From the NCBI GenBank assembly GCA_963930775.1, contig OZ005691.1, positions 3,658,001-3,722,000 of the forward strand: 64,000 nucleotides of DNA, read 5' to 3'. Source of the stretch: Cliona cf. orientalis. Lineage: Eukaryota; Porifera; Demospongiae; Clionaida; Clionaidae. Under the pieces are notes generated by a model. That model ran no database searches. It was not told where the DNA came from and saw only the letters and a list, made by a program, of their open reading frames with translations. Position 1 is the first letter of the stretch. The number at the start of each line of letters is the position of its first letter. A program made the translations under genes and the position numbers. Below, one piece after another: positions 32,787 through 43,769 of the stretch.

Positions 32787-32994
32787 TTTACAATTGATCA
32801 ACTCTCTAATACGCTAAAAACTTCTATCTTGCGTGTCAGACATCGTCATTTTTACTATTTCAGGTCGCTGAAGCCCGAAATATACTTCGATCGCTCGCAC
32901 GCGTGCTCTGTAGTCAGTGACTCTACTGTTCATAAATCTCAAGCTCAATCTTCCAGTCACAGTAAGCTTATTGCTCCTTCTGAAGTCTGGCATT

Positions 32995-33109
<115 letters not shown>

Positions 33110-33164
33110 TATACAGTACGAATTTAATATTAGGTATATTTTAATATTTTCACAGTTGTACACT

Positions 33165-36100
33165 ATGCCAAGACTAGTAAGGAAAAAAACATTTCGACGT
33201 AAAAAGAAGCGAGCTCCTACCATCGTAAAGAACACTAAGAAACCTCGAGTATCGGTCAAGCGTAAGCAATGGACGGAGGAGCAAATGCATCAAGCGATTG
33301 AGTGTGCCAGAACTGGAGATATTAGTGCCAATAAGGCGGCTGAAATGTATGGAATTCCAAAATCGACACTAAAAGACAGATTAAGTGGTCGTGTCCAACC
33401 TGGAAGATATCCTGGTCCACGCCCATACCTTGAACCTTCAGAAGAAGCAGAGCTTGCATCTCATTTAATGGAAGCGGCAGCTATAGGAGTTGGAAAGACC
33501 AGGAGTGAAGTGATGAGAATTGCTCAAGAAGTTGCGGAGGCAAAGGGTGTTCTTAAGCAGAAACGAATAACTCCTGGTTGGTGGCGTAGGTTCCTTCAGC
33601 GAAATCCTGCTCTACGATTACGTGCTGGAGACGCCACAGCAGGTGTGAGGATAGACGCTGTGAATGAAGAAAACATGCATGCTTACTTTTCCCTTTTGAA
33701 GGAGGTGTACGATGAACTTGACTTTGAATCACACCCCGAAAGAATTTACAACATGGATGAGACTGGTGTTCCCCTCGATCCTCGACCTCCTAAAGTATTG
33801 GCAAAGAAGGGGCAAAAGAAAGTACGATATCGCTGTTCAGGTCAAAAGGCGCAAATTACAGTTGTCGGTTGTTGCAGTGCTACTGGTCAGGCCATTCCTC
33901 CGTTTATAATATTTGCAGCAAAGCAACTGAATGCATTGTGGATGAGGGATGAAGTAGCTGGAAGTAGATATGCAGTCTCAGAAAACGGTTGGATTGATCA
34001 GGATCTCTTCCATTTTTGGCTCACTGAACATTTTCTACAACATGCAATCAGTAATGGGCCCGTTCTGTTACTCCTTGATGGGCATAGCTCACACTTTAAG
34101 CCTGACACAATCCAATTTGCCAAAGAGCACAATGTGGTGGTCTTCTGCCTACCACCGCACACCACCCACGAGTGTCAACCTTTAGACTGCTCTTTGTTTG
34201 GGCCACTTAAGGTGCACTGGAGGCATGTCTGTCACGAATTTCATCAGAAGAATCCCAATGGAAGCATCACAAAGCTCAATTTCACTGGCTTGTTCAAGCA
34301 AGCATGGCTCAAGGCAATATCAGCTGAGAATATTGTTAACGGTTTCAAAAAAGCTGGTGTCTACCCTTTTGATCCAACCAGAGTGTCGGTACTTGGAAAG
34401 GAAACGAGTGATCATTGCAGTAATTCGACAAACAATGGTGGAAATCCAGAAGATGATTCTTCTCATAGTGATAACAACGATGGTGATGCTAGTGGAGGTA
34501 GTGTTCTTTCGGATAATGATGATCCTTTGGATGGTGAGGATCCTTCTGAATGTCATCTAATGGACAATGGTCTTGACTATCTTGGTGATCTCTTTTATGA
34601 TGAAAATTTGAACCAGTCTGATTCCTCTAATGAAGTGTCCTTCTCTGCTGAACAAGAAATGCTTTACCAGCAAAGGCTTGAGGAGGGATGTGATATATTT
34701 GATTCCAGTTATCTTTCGTGGCTCGAGAAATTTCACCCAGAAGCCGTACCAGTGGATTGGTACACTCTAATTTCAGCCCCAACAATAAGCATACCTCAAG
34801 TCTCGTCTCTATCTTCCAACATGGAGCAGTCTCATGAAGAAGCAGCTTCCTCTACCTCTCTGACAGGTGGCTCGGGTTCTAAAGTGGCTCCCTCTACCTC
34901 TCCGACAGGTGGCTCCAGTTTTAAAGTGGCTCCCTCTACCTCCCAGACTGGTGGCTCTGCTTCTAAGGCAGCTCCCTCTACCTCTCCGACAGGTGGCTCT
35001 ACTTCCAAGGAAGCTCCCTCTACCTCTCTGACAGGTGGCTCCGGTTCTACAGTTGCTCCCTCTACCTCTCCGACAGGTGGTTCTACTTCTGAGGCAGCTC
35101 CCTCTACCTCTCCGACAGGTGGCTCTACTTCTAAGGAAGCTCTCTCTACCTCTCCGACAGGTGGCTCCGGTTCTACAGTGGCTCTCTCTACCTCTCGGAC
35201 TGGTGGCTCTACTTCTGAGGCAGCTCCCTCTACTTCTCCGACAGGTGGCTCTACTTCTAAGGCAGCTCCCTCTACCTCTCCGACAGGTGGCTCTACTTCT
35301 AAGGCAGCTCCCTCTACCTCTCCGACAGGTGGCTCTACTTCTAAGGCAGCTCCCTCTACCTCTCCGACAGGTGGCTCGGATTCTAAAGTGGCTCCCTCTA
35401 CCTCTCCGACAGGTGGCTCTACTTCTAAGGCAGCTCCCTCTACCTCTGGTATGGATGGCTCAAATTCTGAAGCAGGTTTCAAAAGCACTCCTGCTGGTAC
35501 CCCTGCATCTAAAACAAGTTCTTCAACCTCATCTACAAGCTCATCTGAAGGTACTAAAAGCTTTATTTCAAGTTTCTTACCTTCTCTTCCGGACACGACC
35601 CCATCTCGGCCCAACACAAAGAAGCAGAGTGGTGCCAGAGTTCTCACTAGCAAGGAGTGCCTGGATTTATTAAAGGAGAAGGAGATGAAAAAGCAAAAAG
35701 AGAAAGAAGAAAAAGAGAAACGTAAATTGGAAAGAGAGAAAAAGAAAGAAGAACGGGAAAAGGAAATGCAAAGAAAAGCAGAAGCCCGAGCACAAAAAGC
35801 AGCAGAGAAAGCAAAGAAGCAGGCTGAAAAGGAGAAGAGCGCCCGAGAGAAAACTGCGGAGAGGCTGAAGAAGACTCAAGAGAAGGCAGCTAGGACACCA
35901 GTGACTCATAAAAGAGCAAGATCTACAGCATCTTCAACTGAAGAAAGGGCATTAGACAAGGAACCGAGGTCAAAGGCACCAAAAACAACTGATGACACCA
36001 TAGATTTTGACAGGTGTTGTGCCTGCTTTGGATTGTATGTAGATGATGCTGGCACTGACCGTGAGTGGATTGAGTGTTCATGCAGCCGGTGGATCCATGA

Positions 36101-36176
36101 AGAATGCGTAGAGAATGTGATACATGACGCCAACGGCAAGGAATTACTCTGCCCTGTGTGTTTGTCGTCAGTGTAG
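33165..36176 (+). CDS. Pogo-like transposase with C-terminal PHD-like finger
   Basis: The ATG at 33165 follows a 'ttttcacag' acceptor; a donor (ctgtaagt) at about 31963 suggests a leader exon. The 1003-residue protein has: a basic N-terminus; a Psq-type helix-turn-helix (WTEEQMHQAIECARTG, then KAAEMYGIPKSTLKDRLSG) at about 35-80; a CENP-B-like second helix-turn-helix with GWWRRFLQRNP; a DDE_1 core with catalytic D in NMDETGV (~197), LLLDGHSSH (~304) and ECQPLDCSLFGPLK (~340). A 14-residue tandem repeat (TGGSTSKAAPSTSP, ~14 copies) and a Lys/Glu-rich coiled coil follow. It ends in a cysteine-rich PHD-like finger (FDRCCACFGLYVDD.., EWIECS-CSRWIHEEC.., LLCPVCLS). No stop or frameshift is present, so the copy may be active. 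The low-complexity linker is unusually long. Confidence 0.9.
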   Translation: MPRLVRKKTFRRKKKRAPTIVKNTKKPRVSVKRKQWTEEQMHQAIECARTGDISANKAAEMYGIPKSTLKDRLSGRVQPGRYPGPRPYLEPSEEAELASHLMEAAAIGVGKTRSEVMRIAQEVAEAKGVLKQKRITPGWWRRFLQRNPALRLRAGDATAGVRIDAVNEENMHAYFSLLKEVYDELDFESHPERIYNMDETGVPLDPRPPKVLAKKGQKKVRYRCSGQKAQITVVGCCSATGQAIPPFIIFAAKQLNALWMRDEVAGSRYAVSENGWIDQDLFHFWLTEHFLQHAISNGPVLLLLDGHSSHFKPDTIQFAKEHNVVVFCLPPHTTHECQPLDCSLFGPLKVHWRHVCHEFHQKNPNGSITKLNFTGLFKQAWLKAISAENIVNGFKKAGVYPFDPTRVSVLGKETSDHCSNSTNNGGNPEDDSSHSDNNDGDASGGSVLSDNDDPLDGEDPSECHLMDNGLDYLGDLFYDENLNQSDSSNEVSFSAEQEMLYQQRLEEGCDIFDSSYLSWLEKFHPEAVPVDWYTLISAPTISIPQVSSLSSNMEQSHEEAASSTSLTGGSGSKVAPSTSPTGGSSFKVAPSTSQTGGSASKAAPSTSPTGGSTSKEAPSTSLTGGSGSTVAPSTSPTGGSTSEAAPSTSPTGGSTSKEALSTSPTGGSGSTVALSTSRTGGSTSEAAPSTSPTGGSTSKAAPSTSPTGGSTSKAAPSTSPTGGSTSKAAPSTSPTGGSDSKVAPSTSPTGGSTSKAAPSTSGMDGSNSEAGFKSTPAGTPASKTSSSTSSTSSSEGTKSFISSFLPSLPDTTPSRPNTKKQSGARVLTSKECLDLLKEKEMKKQKEKEEKEKRKLEREKKKEEREKEMQRKAEARAQKAAEKAKKQAEKEKSAREKTAERLKKTQEKAARTPVTHKRARSTASSTEERALDKEPRSKAPKTTDDTIDFDRCCACFGLYVDDAGTDREWIECSCSRWIHEECVENVIHDANGKELLCPVCLSSV
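34850..35470 (+). repeat. Coding minisatellite, 42-bp period
   Basis: About 14 copies of a 42-bp unit encode TGGSTSKAAPSTSP variants in frame within the transposase. The antisense strand is also open over it, which creates a false long ORF. Confidence 0.95.
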
Positions 36177-36239
36177 TATTTCTAGTGGTTTCAAAAAGAT
36201 ACATTATGATCCTTTATGTACCATTGATTTTATGCTTAA

Positions 36240-37251
36240 GGTACCATTAAATTGCGTGGGCGTGAGGTGGGGGATGTGACACCTAAACCACATCAAAGTC
36301 ATTAGTGAGGTGCATGTTGTGTAACCACGCCCTTTTAATTGCACAGGTCTCAGGGGTGTGGCTGCTAGAGCCGGAAGTGTTCATTTAATATCCTCCATGG
36401 ACCGGAAGCCGAGCCGGAAGGGAGGGGCCAGGCCACGCCCAAAACAGCCCCACCCTGTTCCCCAAGGACCACCATTCTCAATCAAGTGCCTACTAACCAC
36501 CGGATGTCCACCGGAAGCCCACAATCAATCCCAATTAAAACACACAGCTTCCTCAAGGCCAAAACACACACAAACACTTGGAGGCCGTTCTGCCACACCG
36601 CCCACGCAAGAGCTCACCTCATTTCCTGTGTGGGCGGAGTAACAACACGTCATCGCAACCACATCCGCTTCAAACCATCGTCAGCTTCCGTCCAGCCGTA
36701 CAGGCCCCTCGATCGCACCGCCGTACAGTGCCTCATTAACAGACATGGCCTCACCTTTGACCTCCTGCCACGCCCCCAAAGCCTCCTCGCGGGGTTCAAA
36801 GGTCACCACCGCTTCCGGGACACGCCCACCTATCGCCGAGGCCAAGTCCCAGGCGCCGATGTCCAAGCACTGGCCCGTGAAGCCACGCCCAATCGGAAGC
36901 AATAAAACCTGCATTAACGCACACGCACACACTCCACACAGTGCCAGGAACACGCCCACATGCTTAATTAGGCCTAATAAGCTTTTTTTTTTTTTTTTTT
37001 TTTTTAAGTCGTTGCGGTTAATAGTTAAGAAAGAATGCTTTGATCTTGCTTTGATGTGGGCAATTACCGGCCTTTTCTTCAGGGGCCATTTCCGGTCGCT
37101 AATTACACGCGCATAATCATCCCTGGCCGATTCTGGACACGCCCACCTTCGACCAAAAGCACTCGTATGGCCTCTTCGGCCACGCCCCTTCACGATTCGC
37201 TAATTGAATTAGCCATTCCTGACGCTCACGCCCACGCAATTAAATGGTACC
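36240..37251. mobile_element. TTAA-flanked non-autonomous element with GGTACC ends
   Basis: GGTACCATTAAATTGCGTGG and its inversion end about 27 bp of near-perfect inverted repeat. TTAA lies at 36236-36239 and 37252-37255. This target site is used by piggyBac and Kolobok elements. The interior is GC-rich with many 'cacgccc' motifs and a T-run at 36981-37008. Open frames exist on both strands but none has a recognisable domain. Confidence 0.78.
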
Positions 37252-37619
37252 TTAATAATCGTCTATTGTATTACTGTAAGTAATAATGACTGCCCCTTAC
37301 CCAATTTCGTGCGCATTTATATTGCGCTGTCCAAAAATGTGCGTTTTGGTCGATAATTGATATATGGAAATCTATGGGCGGCCGACGGATGGTACCCGTG
37401 GTCGATAATCAATATTCACGACGAATATTCTGCTGAGTTCGCGATCGCGAACGATATGAGCTATTCGAACGGGACCTTCGCCAAGTTGTAGAGGACACTT
37501 GTCTCTATCGATCAGTGGCAAAACAGTCGTTGAAGTCCTTCCATGAGGTGAGTTATTCTTTGGGGACAAAAGTATGGCCGATAAATGGCATCTTACGCTA
37601 ATATATATAGCAAAACCAG

Positions 37620-38385
37620 ACTTAGCTATGACAACATGGGCAACGCAATACTTCTCTATGGCAATATGAGCAACACAATACTTCTGCATGGCAACACAGA
37701 GCAACACAATACTTAGCTTGGGCAACACGGGCAACACAATACTTCTAGCTATATGGCAACATGGGGCAACACAATAATTAGCTAGGGCAACACGGGCAAC
37801 ACAATACTTCTATATGGCAACACGGGGCAACACAATAATTAGGTAGGGCAACACAATACTTCTATATGGCAACATGGGGCAACACAATACTTCTATATGG
37901 CAACACGGGGCAACACAATACTTAGCTAGGGCAACACGGGCAACACAATACTTCTATATGGCAACACAATAATTAGCTAGGGCAACACGGGCAACACAAT
38001 ACTTCTATATGGCAACACGGGGCAACACAATAATTAGCTAGGGCAACACGGGCAACACAATACTTCTATATGGCAACACGGGGCAACGCAATAATTAGCT
38101 AGGGCAACACGGGCAACACAATACTTCTATATGGCAACACGGGGCAACGCAATACTTCTATATGACAACACGGGGCAACACAGAGCAACACAATACTTCT
38201 ATATGGCAACACGGAGCAACACAATAATTAACTAGGGCAACACAAGTACAGGCAATGCAATACATCTGTATGGGAACACAGGCAACACCACACATCTATT
38301 ATGGCATGCAATACGTAGATATTGCAATGCAGAGCAACACCACACAGCTATTATGGCAACACGGGCAACACAATACTTAGAACAA
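37620..38385. repeat. Satellite of 'gcaacac(g)gggcaacacaata' units
   Basis: About 760 bp of degenerate tandem repeats alternate two variants, '...caatacttctatatg' and '...caataattagctag', giving a higher-order period near 55-60 bp. Edges are more degenerate than the centre. Confidence 0.92.
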
Positions 38386-38589
38386 GGAGCATTTATTATT
38401 ATTAATTTTGCATACTATAGTTGCAATAAAATCATATATATACTAGCTAGAGAAGAAGTTGAAGATGAAGGTGAGACACGATAATAATGACTGAGAGGTG
38501 CATAATATGATATCAGTTCCTTTATGGCATAGTTTCAGCAGTGTCAACCTGGCTGATCATGCATGCATGCATGATGTGCATCATATATC

Positions 38590-40434
38590 TCCAAATCTAT
38601 GGGAGTTGATGGTATCCCGTCAAAACTGCTAAAAAGCTGTGCTCTGGCCCTGTACATTCCAATTCACCATCTTTTTTCTGTGAGCCTTACCAAACACATT
38701 ATTCCAAATGAATGGAAGTGCCATTCCATCACCCCAATCCACAAATCTGGTGACAAGGCTCAAGTAACTAACTACAGACCAATCTCGCTACTATGTATAA
38801 TCTCTAAAGTTCTCGAACGGTTGGTTTATGATCACCTGAACAAATTCATCACCAAAAATTGCATTATCTCTTGTTCTCAATTCGGCTTTCGAAAGAGTCA
38901 CTCGACTAACCAGCAGCTACTCCTATTTCTGCATAAGGTGCACCAGAGCCTCAACTGCAATTCAAACTGTGATGTCATCTACCTTGATTTTCGTAAGGCA
39001 TTTGATAGTGTGCCTCACAATGAGCTCTTAATCAAGCTTTGGTCAATTGGCATCACAGGAAACTGCTGGTACTGGATCAAAGAATACCTATCTCACAGAA
39101 CCCAACAAGTCTGCATAAATGGGTGTTACTCATCCTCCCTTCCAGTCATCTCTGGCGTCCCCCAGGGGAGTATCTTAGGTCCTCTTTTATTCCTATTATA
39201 TGTCAATGACTTGCCAATTGAGGTGTCTCACTCCACTCCTTACCTCTTTGCTGATGACACTAAATGTTTAAAAGCAATTTCATCTGACCTGGACTCTCTG
39301 CAACTTCAACAGGACTTGAATTCCCTTTCTGCTTGGAGTACAGACTGGAAGCTCTCCTTCAATGAACTAAAGTGTATTTTACTATCATTCCAATCCAGTA
39401 ACACTTCTGCTCTTACGCCTACTACCACTACCACGTCATATCAAGTAAATGGTCACGTAGTAGCCCCCAAATCTCAGCATAGGGATCTTGGAGTTGTGAT
39501 GTCCCATGATCTTTCATGGACTGGTCATCTTTCACTAATTGTAAAACAAGCTTACAAAAAGCTTGGTCTACTACGTCGGTCCTTCTCTGCAACTACCAGT
39601 ATAAGTGCAAAAAAATCTCTATACTTATCATTAGTCCGGTCTCAACTTGTCTACTGCTCTCAAGTTTGGCGTCCACATCTTGTCAAGGACATTAAGCTCC
39701 TCGAGGATGTCCAACGTCGGGCATCCAAATTCATTTTAAATGACTACGCATCTGACTACAAGACACGTTTATTGCAACTCAGCCTTTTGCCTCTCTCCAT
39801 GATTTATGAACTTAACGATTTATGTTTCTTTGTTAAATCCATCAAACAGCCATCCAGCTCCTTCAATATCCTGAATTACGTGTCCTTTAGCTGCAACAAC
39901 ACCAGATCCGGCTCCTTCTTGAAACTAGTACAACCCTTGGTACTAAATAATCGTCACAAGCACTTCTTTTTCATCAGAATTGTTCGTCTATGGAACTCCT
40001 TACCCCCAATTGACATTCATACCAGTAGCTATACCAGTATTGTGGCTAGCATCAAGTCCCTACTCTGGGACCATTTTGTTGCAGTTTTTGACCCAGCAAA
40101 CTCATGTACCTACCACTTTTGCTGCCCCTGTCCCAAATGTCAACCCCTAATCAAAGCATCCTTTCAAGTCAGTTGAGAGAGAGAGTCTGTCATTGTATTT
40201 GATAAATCCTGAACATACATAGCCATTCTTCTGTTTTCAATTACTCAGTGAAATTTTATCTTCTCAATTATTGTCATAACATAGCTACTTCATGTTAGTT
40301 AATTAGTTTGTATCCAGGCTGCCAGTTTGATCTGGTTGTCCTTCAGTCTGCACTTAATTTTTGCTTCATCACTACTTATCACCACCAGCCCCACTAATTT
40401 TCTATTTTCTTCCTCTTTGTGCATTCTGTAAAGC

Positions 40435-40471
<37 letters not shown>
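38590..40471 (+). mobile_element. 5'-truncated LINE with (AAT)n tail
   Basis: The reverse-transcriptase frame begins abruptly at about 38599 without an endonuclease. It is followed by a ~260-bp 3' UTR and (AAT)n at 40437-40471, typical of L2/CR1-like LINE 3' ends. Confidence 0.85.
38599..40176 (+). CDS. Non-LTR retrotransposon reverse transcriptase (partial, 5'-truncated)
   Basis: The 525 residues start inside the fingers region (GVDGIPSKLLK) and contain YRPISLLCIISKVLE, SQFGFRKSHSTNQQLL, CDVIYLDFRKAFDSVPH, SGVPQGSILGPLLFLLYVND and the catalytic box LFADDTK at about 39247. The thumb region with YKKLGLLRRSF and a late WNSLPP follow. The C-terminal CX-rich end FCCPCPKCQ may be a small zinc motif. 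The endonuclease domain is missing through 5' truncation. The remaining frame is uninterrupted, so insertion is fairly recent. It resembles CR1/L2/Jockey-type LINEs; the clade is not fixed. Confidence 0.92.
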   Translation: MGVDGIPSKLLKSCALALYIPIHHLFSVSLTKHIIPNEWKCHSITPIHKSGDKAQVTNYRPISLLCIISKVLERLVYDHLNKFITKNCIISCSQFGFRKSHSTNQQLLLFLHKVHQSLNCNSNCDVIYLDFRKAFDSVPHNELLIKLWSIGITGNCWYWIKEYLSHRTQQVCINGCYSSSLPVISGVPQGSILGPLLFLLYVNDLPIEVSHSTPYLFADDTKCLKAISSDLDSLQLQQDLNSLSAWSTDWKLSFNELKCILLSFQSSNTSALTPTTTTTSYQVNGHVVAPKSQHRDLGVVMSHDLSWTGHLSLIVKQAYKKLGLLRRSFSATTSISAKKSLYLSLVRSQLVYCSQVWRPHLVKDIKLLEDVQRRASKFILNDYASDYKTRLLQLSLLPLSMIYELNDLCFFVKSIKQPSSSFNILNYVSFSCNNTRSGSFLKLVQPLVLNNRHKHFFFIRIVRLWNSLPPIDIHTSSYTSIVASIKSLLWDHFVAVFDPANSCTYHFCCPCPKCQPLIKASFQVS

Positions 40472-40484
40472 TGCACATGCCATG

Positions 40485-43400
40485 TCATTGACTTAATCGT
40501 CCTCTTTTTGCTGGAGTTTGTAGATCTATAAAAAAAAAATAATAATATGATTATAGCCAAGTATAATTAGCTGCAGATCTATAGTGATACCTTCATCTGT
40601 TGGAGTTGAGAGGGTAATGGGGTCAGTGGATATTTGTGAACCGAGTCCAATTTCATCATCAGTAATTACTGAGTCTAATAGACCAATACGCAACTGAAAG
40701 ATCAATTTTATTAAGTGCATATTATAGCTAGCTACCTTCAATATTATTAAATGGAGTTGCAGCAGTCTCACCACCAGCATCTATTGCTGTTAGAGCACTC
40801 TCAGAGCCTATAATAATTATTATAGTAGCTAATAGTTAGCAAGCAATTTAAAAAACACATATAGGGCATATGCATGACATTGTGTCTTACCTACAGTTGC
40901 CTGTTCAGTCAGTGAACCAGCATCAGTACCACCACCTGAAATCGTATGATCAATCAGTACAAGACAATCATACAATGCATGTATTCTTGCTCAATGCGAC
41001 CTTGAATTTCAGAGCTTTGCTGCAGTGATGGCTGATGATCAGTATGACTAGCTTTGAGTGCTGTATACAGTTATCACTATTTCATACTGGTATACATTAT
41101 TATAATAATATTATGGTACCTTCTCGGAGTTCTTCAACTGTCTCTGGATCAATTTCACTCTGCTGTATTATAAAACAGTGATAGGCAACCGTATTATCAC
41201 CAGCTCCCCTCCTTGATCGCTTGATGATGCTATCAGTGCATGACGACTTGAGAAAACGCTGCTTGGAACGTTTTCCGAAGCCAGAAATGCGTAATGCTGA
41301 TTCTAGTTGTGAGCAGCTAAATGGAGCTCCATCCTCACTGCTGTTAATCAAGGGAACTGCTTCTGCTGCTCGCACAGCTACACAGATTCCCAAATGACAA
41401 GCAGTAGCCACATCTACAGCCACAATTTGCAGTGCCTATTAATAGTAATGTATGACATTGCATGTAATGATGATCACGACATTTTCTCTTCAAAACATTA
41501 TTCCTAACTTATGTCTATAATATTGTATTACTACGTATACCGACCTTGTGTGTCTCAACATGAACAAGGGACATAGCTAGAGAAGTAAAAAATTGTGCAA
41601 TCACTCCTCTGGCCTGCTCTGCCTGCATGATTCCACCATTGGAATCACTTCTTGTTAAAGCTGAAGATGACGGTGAAGTAAAAGGAGCCATATTCTCAGC
41701 AAAAAACTCCCAACATTCCTCCTGAGTCAACAGGGGCTATGATAGACCGGATGGGAGCAAAACGTCTCCAGTCAATTATAAAAACTGTGTACACAATGTC
41801 ATGATTATGGTTACATCAATGCAATGCTATAATATTATGTGCATGACAGCATTAAATTTATCATGTCATGGAATATAGCTAGATTTCCACCATATTCAAA
41901 GTTTGCCATGGGAAGAGGAAAATGTGTAACCATTTTAGGAGCAACAAGCATTATGAAGCTATGGAATATACTAACCTCATGATCAAGGAAGAAATGCATA
42001 AAGATTGACATTGTTGTCGTGAAACGTGCTGGGGCATTGAACTGACTAAGGATACGGATCACAGAAGGACAGATGTCGCGGTTGATGATATCCTTCGTAT
42101 CAGCCCCCTCAAATCTCTTGCTCAGTTTGATGAGCTCTCCAACTGATTTAGAAGCAACTGCTCGCTTTTGAGCCATATCTGCGAAAAGCAGATTGGCCTC
42201 AGGCTCATCTTCATGGTGCTGAAAGGCAAATTGATGTGGATGGAACGAGTGTGCGCCCTTTGTCAGTCAGTTCCAATGCACCAGTTTGCTGAAACAATTG
42301 GCAGGGTCTGAAAGGTTTCTATGCCATGTAAGCGAGTGCCTCTTCCAGAGCCATTATATGCGTCAATGAAGAGCTCCTCCCATGCATCAGCTGACTTCTC
42401 ACTAACATCATCAACATATATTGGGACTGTTGTTTTGCTCGCTGCCTTGAAAAGATAAGAAGGAGTTGTCTGGTTGTTGCAAGTGTGAGATTCATGTGCG
42501 CCAAAGGGTGAAAGAGCACATTTGGTTGCCTCTGATTTACATGATCCTGGAGGTCCAGTAAGCATTGGAACACCACAACATCCAAACATCTTCAGAATAT
42601 ATGCTGGAGTAGTTTGATCCCATAACTACAGCGCTCATTGTAGCCATCGCAGCAATGAAATTTTCCGGCATGAAAGCTCTAACGGCCAAACACAGATCGG
42701 TAGTACCTTGACCGTGGTCAAGAGGAGTGGAGATAGCACACCTCAGTGACTCTTGCAAAAGAATATTGCTTCCATTAACAAGACGCTGAAGCCAAAGGAA
42801 GGGTGATTCGTCATCATTTTCGATCAGTGTGCCACTTCCTGCTATTTGAACGGCTTCAGAAAAGATCCAAAATGGCTCTCCTCCTTCCAGTTGGTTTCTA
42901 CCAACTATACGAGCTGCATGCTTCCGACAACTAGGTGAGTTTCCTCCAGCATCTCATTTGATATCTCCATCAAAAATTTCTTGAATTCTTGATCCGTCAA
43001 TAGCAAGAAGAGTGTACCGCCAGGGAACTGCTGGTTGATGCTGATTGTGAACTGTTTCACTGCACCAGAAACCTCCGACATGGGACAGAACACCACCCTG
43101 AAATAATAATGATTATGACTGACTTAGTAGATATATCAGTCATTCTGCTGGCTATGTCTAGAATGTTCGGTGTGACGGACTTGCATAGAAATACTATTAA
43201 TTATAGGCACAGTTTATCTAAAAGCTTAATTTGAACGCACATACTTTTCAGAGTCGTCAGGGTATCTTTTCACTAATAACAAGAGTCCAGAACCTCCAGC
43301 ATCTGGTGCAACATTCACTAGTCCCTGGATCTGAAGTGAGAAATTTGAGACTGGTTCCCTATGATTTCCATCCCCCTTAACACGATAGAGCCGATTAGAG

Positions 43401-43735
43401 TCCGCTTCAATTGTAGTAGGCATCTATACGAAAATTTAATTTTAAGAATCGAACGGCATAAAAAAACTTTGACGCCATTAGACCGTCCTATACCTGGGGC
43501 CATGCGGATTAAATAAAGCGCTATAAATAATATTTAACGCAGTATAGATAAACTATACCTTGAAATGTAAATCAGCTGTCCTTCTTTGCTCAAGCGTAAC
43601 GCGCGATACTGATAGCCTTTCTGTCGACTGTTGCACAACCATAGATTCACCGAGCACTGAAACAGTAGCCTTGGAAACAGAGCTTCGCGCATGCGCAGAT
43701 CGTGACGGGCATTGCGCGTGCGCAACCGTTTCCAT
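40485..43735 (-). pseudogene. DUF927-like P-loop ATPase, decayed
   Basis: About nine exons run leftwards from an ATG at 43735 (or 43642) to a TGA at 40485-40487. Exon 2 (43423-43245) reads HREPVSNFSLQIQGLVNVAP, and exon 3 from 43097 reads PMSEVSGAVKQFTISINQQF and later FWIFSEAVQIAGSGTL, like the DUF927 helicase/primase-associated family. A Walker A motif (TGPPGSCKSEA), a Walker B-like strand (VPIYVDDVSE) and a sensor-like LPIVSANW follow. Later exons include HFFLDHE|PLLTQEECWEFF (41976, 41736) and a KR-rich helix-turn-helix-like segment (SALRISGFGKRSKQRFLKSS). Damage: frameshifts near 42927, 42622 and 42205, and an in-frame TGA after NWCIGTD. It is divergent from the SWIM gene with only about 34 bp between the first ATGs. 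Alternatively these are assembly errors in a live gene. Confidence 0.65.
43684..43726. promoter_or_regulatory. Candidate bidirectional promoter with two NRF1-like sites
   Basis: 'gcgcatgcgcag' at about 43688 and 'gcgcgtgcgcaa' at about 43714 lie beside the start of the divergent ATPase/SWIM pair. They overlap the N-terminal codons of the ATPase if its 43735 ATG is used, which argues for the downstream ATG at 43642. Confidence 0.45.
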
Positions 43736-43769
43736 AGCGCTAGCGGGCCACACTGTACTGGATCCAGGA

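Noticed and set aside
34832-35653. Long open frame antisense to the pogo-like transposase (Val/Glu/Pro repeats)
   Set aside because: It is the mirror of the 42-bp coding minisatellite; periodic sequence without stops is open on both strands.
36681-37193. 170-aa minus-strand frame with a lysine run
   Set aside because: The lysines come from a poly-T tract inside a TTAA-flanked non-autonomous element; no domain is recognised.
37620-38385. CRISPR-like array
   Set aside because: Repeats are contiguous and degenerate with no unique spacers, in animal DNA; it is a satellite.
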